A stretch of 64,000 nucleotides of DNA from Mimachlamys varia (Eukaryota; Mollusca; Bivalvia; Pectinida; Pectinidae): positions 994,501 through 1,058,500 of the forward strand of contig OX392530.1 of NCBI GenBank assembly GCA_947623455.1, in the 5' to 3' direction. Under the pieces are notes generated by a model. That model was not told where the DNA came from. It was given only the letters and a program-made list of their open reading frames with translations, and searched no databases. This document shows, one piece after another, positions 32,060 to 64,000 of this stretch. The number at the start of each line of letters is the position of its first letter. Position 1 is the stretch's first letter. The position numbers were made by a program, and so were the translations under genes.

Positions 32060-34628
32060 TTTTCCTGTTTTCTCATTGATAACATGTAAAGCCAAGTATC
32101 AGAGGGTTGAATCAATGTTTCTGAATTACCGTATTTGTCGTAATTAGCGCCCCTTCCCCTGTAAGTGCCCCCCCCCCCCGTCGCAGAGGAATTGAAACTA
32201 TACAAGAGCCCCTACACAACGTAACACAACTAAATTATTTTATCTTATGGTACAGTAAACAGTCTGTGACATTAACATTTTTAAACACTAGTCCACACAA
32301 GCAAAATGCAAATGCAATGTTTGTTATAACAAATTATATTTAAATTCAAGGAATTTCCACTAGTCCGAACAAAAATTTACTAGTCTCGGGCATAGGACTA
32401 GTGACTAATGTTGCAGACTGGGTAAACCTCAGTGTTTCCATGTTCACAAGAACACCCACCCCCACCCCACACACACAAATATCGTTAACAAGCTGCTCAT
32501 TTAGGTATAAATTTCCTGAATCGTCTTATTGATGACAACAATGTCCCACATCATAAGGAACTACCCATTCTGTTACCAATAACATTGTACTCGTTGACTT
32601 TATTGGCCAGCAAACAAACAAGCTTAAAGATTGACAGTTGCCTATCCCAGATCAATATGTAATATTTGAAGCCTATTACCATTTATTTACGAGTCTGGGA
32701 TCTCTTCTACTGCAAAATGGTATGTAAGCCCCATTGCCAATGGCATTGGAAAAGGTTAGCTGAGCCCCCTCCCAAGAGAATTCTCATTGCAACAAGAGGC
32801 CCAATGGACCTCTATCTTTCACCTGATATTAATCTCTCATGAACATGAAAACAAGTGGCAATATGCATCAGCTGGCTGAAACAAATCATTTACAAGAATT
32901 TCATGAAATGATGAAACAAAAAAATCAAAACAAACTCATATTTTTTGTTTTATTATACTGGTAAATATACTGCATACAGTTAAAAAAAAAAAGAAAAAAA
33001 AAGTGCATCTACCTTGTATGAATTCATTATTATTAAAGGCCAAATATATGCATCTTCAGAGAAATTTTTGTGATTCTGAAAAAAAAATCCAGTTGATAAC
33101 CATGCAAAAATAAGGCTAAATCGAAGTAAACCCGAGTGGTAACTACCAAGAAATTCTTAAAAATTCATTTCTGTTGTAACTGTTGTTTGTCAGGAGATCT
33201 ACGATTTTCAACCGATATCTTTCAAACTTGGTAGGCTTAATTACAATGTATTATGAAATAAAGTTGTGTTTTCCTGAATGGCAGTTTGATTCAAAAATAT
33301 TTACTAGTCATGGGACTTTTTATCTGATGCAATTGCAGATATTATGTAGAAAATGTCATTACTTTTTTGACTTGAAGTTTTCCTAAACATCAATTTGATT
33401 TTACTATACAGTGTATTTGGAAGAGCGTTTTACAATCTAAATGATGTTCAGAGATCTACAGTTTGAACTGATCTTATTCAAACTTTGTACATTTAACATG
33501 ACAAGAAGTTACCTTTTCTTGAACATTGGTTTGATTCATCTATATTTTGGAGAATTACAGTACTGCCCCTTACATATTTCACAACCTGAATCTTGCCAGG
33601 AGACCCCCTCCTCAGTTTTCAACCTCGGTGAATTCATTCACCGCGACATAAAGTTGTACGTGCTTGCCTGAACATTGGCTTGTTTTGACAATATTTTTAA
33701 TCTAGGTCTTATCTTAATATCTCTTCCCACACTTTTCAACTAATACGTTTTTCACTTTGGCATAAGACGGGTAAATACTGTTCTGCCCTGCGGCACTTTT
33801 CAATATGTTATGACAGCTCCACATAACTTAAATGTTGTTAAAAAATACAGACTCACGAGTGGTGATGTTGCAAGGTGTTGATATACTGTACTTGATACAC
33901 TTAAATCATAAAGAGGTAGGTAGACCTGATATAGAGGTTATATATCAATTATATTTTCGCCCTCGGTCAACATTTGATTCTTCCTGGTCGGTATAACACC
34001 ATATTCACCTCATGCACCAAACTCATTTTTATATACCCATCAAAAATGACGGGACAAATTATGGTATGGCATTGTCTGTTGTAAACTTTTACTTGTCCAG
34101 ACATCTCCACCTACAATTTTCAACAGAATTTTTCAACCTTTCAAGGTGTGACCACATGGCATGAAGTAGTGTTTTCCTAAACGGCATTTTGATTCGACAA
34201 TATTCACTAAAGTTACGGCTCTTTGGGATGCAGTTTCGGGCATTGCATAGAAAACGTCAGAACTGTTTTGTATTAACCTCTTATATTTGGTATGGTATTT
34301 CAAAAAGCTATTTTGTTTAACTTATATTACAGGTTTTGTTGAGTTGTTTCAACTTTTTGCATAACAGCATTGCAAAGTTGCCAAATATAGGCATTATGTA
34401 GAAAATGCATTTCTGTTGTAAACTGTTGTTTGTCAGGAGATCTACGGTTTTCAACCGATATCTTTCAAACTTGGTAGACTTAATTACAATGTATTATGTA
34501 ATAAAGTTGTGTTTTCCTGAATGGCAGTTTGATTCAACAATATTTACTAGAGTTATGGGACTTTGTATCTGATGCAATTGCGGATATTATGTAGAAAATG
34601 TCATTACTTTTTTGTTTTCTTTCAATTC
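32060..34628. repeat. Intergenic dispersed repeats
   Basis: 32290-32420 is an inverted relative of 25055-25165. 33037-33165 is a half-copy of the MITE at 14161-14524. 33168-33350 and 34408-34600 are direct copies of one repeat (gtttgtcaggagatctacg). No gene supported. Confidence 0.6.
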
Positions 34629-34872
34629 TTTTCTACACAATGCCCATATTTGGCAAATATGCAATGCTGTTAGGTGAAAAGTTGAAGCAACACAACAAAA
34701 CTTGTAATATATGTTAAATATGTTATTTCTTTTCGAAATATAATCATGTATGATACTTCAAAATGAAATAACTTATTTAACATATACAAATGTATTACAA
34801 GTTTTGTTGTGTTGTCTCGACTTCTCATCAAACAGCATTGCATATTTGCCAAATATGGGCATTATGTAGAAA
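34629..34872. mobile_element. Long hairpin / MITE-like element, 244 bp
   Basis: The left arm starts ttttctacacaatgcccata and the right arm ends tatgggcattatgtagaaaa. The arms are about 105 bp each, including the mirrored acacaacaaaacttgtaata block, with a short centre. Confidence 0.7.
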
Positions 34873-35240
34873 ATGCTTTACTGTCGTAAGCCTTTGTTTG
34901 TGCGAAGATCTCATCCAACAGTTTTCAATCGATATCCTTCAAATTTGGTAGGCTTAATCATTATGACATCTTAACGACAGTTTCGACAATAGTTACGGCC
35001 CTTCGAGGCAATATGTAGAAAATGTGTTTACTTTTGCTTGTTTTTGTGCGTACAACTAGACAACCTACAGTTAAGAATTCTATTTCAACTGTTTTGCACT
35101 CAAATTTGACTATTTTAAATCTCAATATACTCCTGATATGGTCTGACGGGCGTATCCCCTTGCATGCTCTTGTTATATTAGATATGAAACTTGTTTTCAA
35201 AAGACTGAAATTGCATTAGGGCTATTCCAGAATTAATAGT

Positions 35241-35383
35241 GTGGGGGAGGTGGGAGGCACCTGTATTAATATATCATTGATGGTTGGTTTAAAACAAGAC
35301 CTGCATACTATTCTTTATATTTATCTCTTTTAATATTTGATGGATGTTGAGGTCTCTGAAAAAGTGCCTCCCGCCCCTCCCAC
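35241..35383. mobile_element. Short inverted-repeat element, 143 bp
   Basis: gtgggggaggtgggaggcac at the left and gtgcctcccgcccctcccac at the right are near-perfect 20-bp inverted repeats, unusually GC-rich for this region. Confidence 0.55.
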
Positions 35384-35940
35384 ATGGAAAATTATAGAAA
35401 CCCAACTTCCTCAAACTTGTGGGGACCTGATCAATAGTTTGAGGGTTACAAGGTATTTGAGTAATACGACATTGCCTGAATATGTACAAACTCGGCAGGG
35501 ACCAAGCCAACTGACAAATTGACAAATGAGAAGTATTTCAGTTATCTCGGCTCAATTAGGTGGGGTTTTCTTGTGCTTGATGAAGCATGAAATTTACAAT
35601 GGGACCCTATCAAGTCACAATATTAATGATTATTATGTCATAAATGCAAATTTATACTGACCCAGTTTTTCTAAAAGTAGAAACATCAGGTTGATATCAC
35701 AAAATATGGACCTCCATGTGACCATATTTAAGTCAATGAGAAATGAGGAAAGTCCAACCACACCTAATATTCCCGAATTCGACTTTTCCTAATGTAAGTT
35801 CAATGTCACTGGGTTTTTTTCAGACTAAATACAATTCGCTATTAACTTGTGTGAGTCAATGACCACTGAATACGGTTATGTACAATTGTAAGTGATTGAG
35901 TTGAATGATAAGTGTGATGACTATTAATTACAAAGTCACT

Positions 35941-36325
35941 CAATCCGATTAAAATCATATCTTGATCTCAACGCCGTTCTGTAAACTTCCCTCTGCTGCG
36001 TTAAGATCTGAGGAAATCCAATAGGGGGTCGGGTCCGGATGACTTTTTGAATAAGCCAATCAAATTACTACTGCCAGAATCTTGATGGTGAATTTTTGAG
36101 GCGACAAAGCCTGCATAATCGCATTTGTCCGGTTTTTTTCGTCACCAAAAGTTTATGTGGAATATTGTGATGAAATGACATGCTGCAAGATGGCAGGCCT
36201 TTGGAAAATTATTTTAGTGTTAAGTAAACAGGCGACAAAGGTCATCTGAACGTGACCTCTTATGGGATGTTGTCAGATCCTTGTAATACGGAGTGAGAAC
36301 AAGGATCTGTATTTTAATCGGATTG
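35941..36325. mobile_element. MITE-like element, 385 bp
   Basis: caatccgattaaaat and attttaatcggattg are perfect 15-bp terminal inverted repeats, with weaker pairing further in (tcttgatct against ggatct). No clear target duplication. Confidence 0.6.
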
Positions 36326-36689
36326 AAATCTCTGACTCCGAGTTAAAGATAAGTGACAAATATCTAATTTCTTTGTAATCATTTCGGGCTTTATTCTTGT
36401 CTCATTAAATAACAAATACAGCATTTAAATAGGATTTGTGATACAGTCTTACTGTTATACTTGACATCAGTTATAGAAAATTAATAATTTAGTAACGTGT
36501 GTTACATAATACAACCAAAGTCAGCTATAGTCTACCCAGCTGATCACCAGACTGTACCACACCGAAACCTGCTGTGTCGTACCTGTCAAAATTGTACATA
36601 CGAAACACAGCGTCTGATAATAATTTTCAACTTTTCACCGATATCCTTATGAAGCAAATGTTATCACAAGGCTTTTGTAAAGTTATTGA

Positions 36690-37970
36690 CCTGCAGTCAT
36701 AGCACAAGGTTCTGTTCAGCTAAATATTCAGCACTCGGCCACAAGGTTCTGTTCAGCTAAATAATCAGCACTCTGCCACCATGTTCTGTTCAGCTAAATA
36801 TTCAGCACTCTGCCACAAGGTTCTGTTCAGCTTAATATTCAGCACTCGGCCACAAGGTTCTGTTCAGCTAAATAATCAGCACTCTGCCACAAGGTTCTGT
36901 TCAGCTAAATAATCAGCCCTCGGCCACAAGGTTCTGTTCAACTAAATAATCAGCCCTCGGCCACAAGGTTCTGTTCAGCTAAATAATCAGCCCTCGGCCA
37001 CAAGGTTCTGTTCAGCTAAATAATCAGCCCTCGGCCACAAGGTTCTGTTCAGCTAAATAATCAGCACTCTGCCACAAGGTTCTGTTCAGCGAAATAATCA
37101 GCCCTCGGCCACAAGGTTCTGTTCAGCTAAATAATCAGCCCTCGGCCACAAGGTTCTGTTCAGCTAAATAATCAGCCCTCGTCCACAAGGTTCTGTTCAG
37201 CTAAATAATCAGCCCTCGGCCACAAGGTTCTGTTCAGCTCAATAATCAGCCCTCGGCCACAAGGTTCTGTTCAGCTAAATAATCAGCCCTCGGCCACAAG
37301 GTTCTGTTCAGCTAAATAATCAGCCCTCGGCCACAAGGTTCTGTTCAGCTAAATATTCAGCACTCGGCCACAAGGTTCTGTTCAGCTAAATAATCAGCAC
37401 TCTGCCACCATGTTCTGTTCAGCTAAATATTCAGCACTCTGCCACAAGGTTCTGTTCAGCTTAATATTCAGCACTCGGCCACAAGGTTCTGTTCAGCTAA
37501 ATAATCAGCCCTCGGCCACAAGGTTCTGTTCAGCTAAATAATCAGCCCTCGGCCACAAGGTTCTGTTCAACTAAATAATCAGCCCTCGGCCACAAGGTTC
37601 TGTTCAGCTAAATAATCAGCCCTCGGCCACAAGGTTCTGTTCAGCTAAATAATCAGCCCTCGGCCACAAGGTTCTGTTCAGCTAAATAATCAGCACTCTG
37701 CCACAAGGTTCTGTTCAGCGAAATAATCAGCCCTCGGCCACAAGGTTCTGTTCAGCTAAATAATCAGCCCTCGGCCACAAGGTTCTGTTCAGCTAAATAA
37801 TCAGCCCTCGTCCACAAGGTTCTGTTCAGCTAAATAATCAGCCCTCGGCCACAAGGTTCTGTTCAGCTCAATAATCAGCCCTCGGCCACAAGGTTCTGTT
37901 CAGCTAAATAATCAGCCCTCGGCCACAAGGTTCTGTTCAGCTAAATAATCAGCACTCGGCCACAGGAGGT
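36690..37970. repeat. 37-bp minisatellite, about 34 copies, 629-bp higher-order repeat
   Basis: The unit is ccacaaggttctgttcagct followed by aaataatcagccctcgg. The rare variant ccaccatgttctg occurs at 36776 and 37405, and neighbouring variants recur in the same order, so a 17-unit block of 629 bp was duplicated. It lies 3' of the FAK stop codon. A minus-strand AATAAA (36395-36390) lies beyond it, so the array may be within the FAK 3' UTR. Confidence 0.95.
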
Positions 37971-38266
37971 TTATCCTAAGAACCTGTAGCCACCAGAAAG
38001 GTCTCCCTTAGCCCATGTCTCGTGTAGATTTCAACGAAGGTCATGTGACAAAAGCATCAGATAAAATTCTACAGTCGTAGGTCATATTTGTACACTAACA
38101 TGACTTTTATATATAATTACAATATTGCACAAAATATTTAAGTCACTTAAGCTTTCTCCCATACAGATACGGTGGGCAGGCGCCATCCCCGGAAGCCCTC
38201 ACACCATCACAACAACAACAAAACAATGGTGTGTAGGCCTCGCGGCTGACACTGCCTCGCCGGGGA

Positions 38267-62895
<24,629 letters not shown>

Positions 62896-63164
62896 CTGAA
62901 ATATATGGAACAATTTTAACTATCATAAAGTGAGTTTGATAAGAAATGACATCAAAGGAATCAATGACAGGTAAATGTCAAACGACAAACAAAAATATAT
63001 GAGTTATGTTATCTTAATCCCAAAATAGAACTTTTTTCCTTAATAAAAAATCCTTAGTATTATGTTTCATTATCTTAATAAAATCAAACCTAACTGTATC
63101 TTACTGGTAATGATGTGTCCAGTCTGTTATGACTGGTTTAGGGAATACAGGCTATAAGCCCTGT

Positions 63165-64000
63165 TCATTGAGTCTAGGTTAAGCTGACAAGGGGACAGAA
63201 CATTGAGTCTAGAGTTCTCTATCTGGGTTAGGCTGACAAGGGACAGAATATTGTGTCTAGAGTTCTCTATCTGGGTTAAGCTGACAGGGGACAGAACATT
63301 GAGTCTAGAGTTCTCTATCTGGGTTAAGGTAACAAGGGACAGAACATGGAGTCTAGAGTTCTCTATCTGGGTTAAGGTGACAAGGGACAGAATATTGTGT
63401 CTAGAGTTCTCTATCTGGGTTAAGGTGACAAGGGACAGAACATGGAGTCTAGAGTTCTCTATCTGGGTTAAGCTGACAAGGGACAGAATATTGTGTCTAG
63501 AGTTCTCTATCTGGGTTAAGCTGACAAGGGGACAGAACATTGAGTCTAGAGTTCTCTATCTGGGTTAGGCTGACAAGGGACAGAATATTGTGTCTAGAGT
63601 TCTCTATCTGGGTTAAGCTGACAAGGGGACAGAACATTGAGTCTAGAGTTCTCTATCTGGGTTAGGCTGACAAGGGACAGAATATTGTGTCTAGAGTTCT
63701 CTATCTGGGTTAAGCTGACAGGGAACAGAACATTGAGTCTAGAGTTCTCTATCTGGGTTAAGGTAACAAGGGACAGAACATGGAGTCTAGAGTTCTCTAT
63801 CTGGGTTAAGGTGACAAGGGACAGAACATTGAGTCTAGAGTTCTCTATCTGGGTTAAGGTGACAAGGGACAGAACATTGAGTCTAGGGTTCTCTATCTGG
63901 GTTAAGGTGACAATGGACAGAACATTGAGTCTAGAGTTCTCTATCTGGGTTAAGCTGACAAGGGACAGAACATTGAGTCTATAGAGTTCTCTATCTGGGT
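63165..64000. repeat. 48-bp minisatellite running off the window end, about 17 copies
   Basis: The unit contains acaagggacagaacattgag, tctagagttctctatctggg and ttaaggtg. In-frame period yields spurious frames on both strands. It lies upstream of the first FAK exon in view. Confidence 0.95.

Noticed and set aside
63127..63984. SLEFSIWV and LTQIENSR repeat frames
   Set aside because: 48-bp array, open on both strands, upstream of the visible FAK exons.

Overview
This is nuclear DNA from an invertebrate animal. It is AT-rich, its genes are split by canonical GT-AG introns (plus one GC-AG intron), and much of the sequence is tandem repeats and short inverted-repeat transposons. Dispersed repeats of a kind common in mollusc genomes, together with the protein sequences, suggest a lophotrochozoan, most likely a mollusc and perhaps a bivalve. 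The species cannot be named from the sequence alone.

Layout. (1) 1-760 (+): possible last two exons of a gene that starts before the window; weakly supported. (2) 1801-1844 (-): a hammerhead ribozyme with every conserved core base present. (3) 12681-4790 (-): a six-exon gene for a secreted protein of about 166 aa. It has a signal peptide and three related cysteine-containing modules, and its introns hold a 40-bp array of about 100 copies and several smaller arrays. (4) 13-23.5 kb: a transposon-rich block. It contains a 4.1-kb inverted-repeat element with an 8-bp target duplication and a decayed LINE fragment, and a 2.9-kb Mutator-like element with 9-bp target duplications that ends 141 bp before the next start codon. 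(5) 23656-31815 (+): COX5B, four exons. (6) 32-36.7 kb: intergenic dispersed and inverted repeats, then a 37-bp array with 629-bp higher-order periodicity. (7) 62895-38267 (-): the 3' part (18 coding exons, 800 codons plus stop) of the focal adhesion kinase gene PTK2/FAK. It covers the linker with the autophosphorylation tyrosine, the whole kinase domain, the proline-rich region and the FAT domain. The FERM-coding exons lie beyond the right edge.

Most striking pattern. In all three well-supported genes, minisatellite arrays touch exon-intron junctions, and several repeat units contain the splice site or a copied piece of the neighbouring exon. At least eight junctions in three unrelated genes show this. 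It suggests that splice junctions are seeds for tandem duplication in this genome. Many arrays have periods divisible by three, which produces long but spurious open reading frames.

The genes share no pathway: COX5B is mitochondrial, FAK is a cytoplasmic tyrosine kinase and the cysteine-module protein is probably extracellular. Exon boundaries were assigned by eye from splice consensus, reading-frame continuity and remembered family features; reading phase closes exactly for all three genes.
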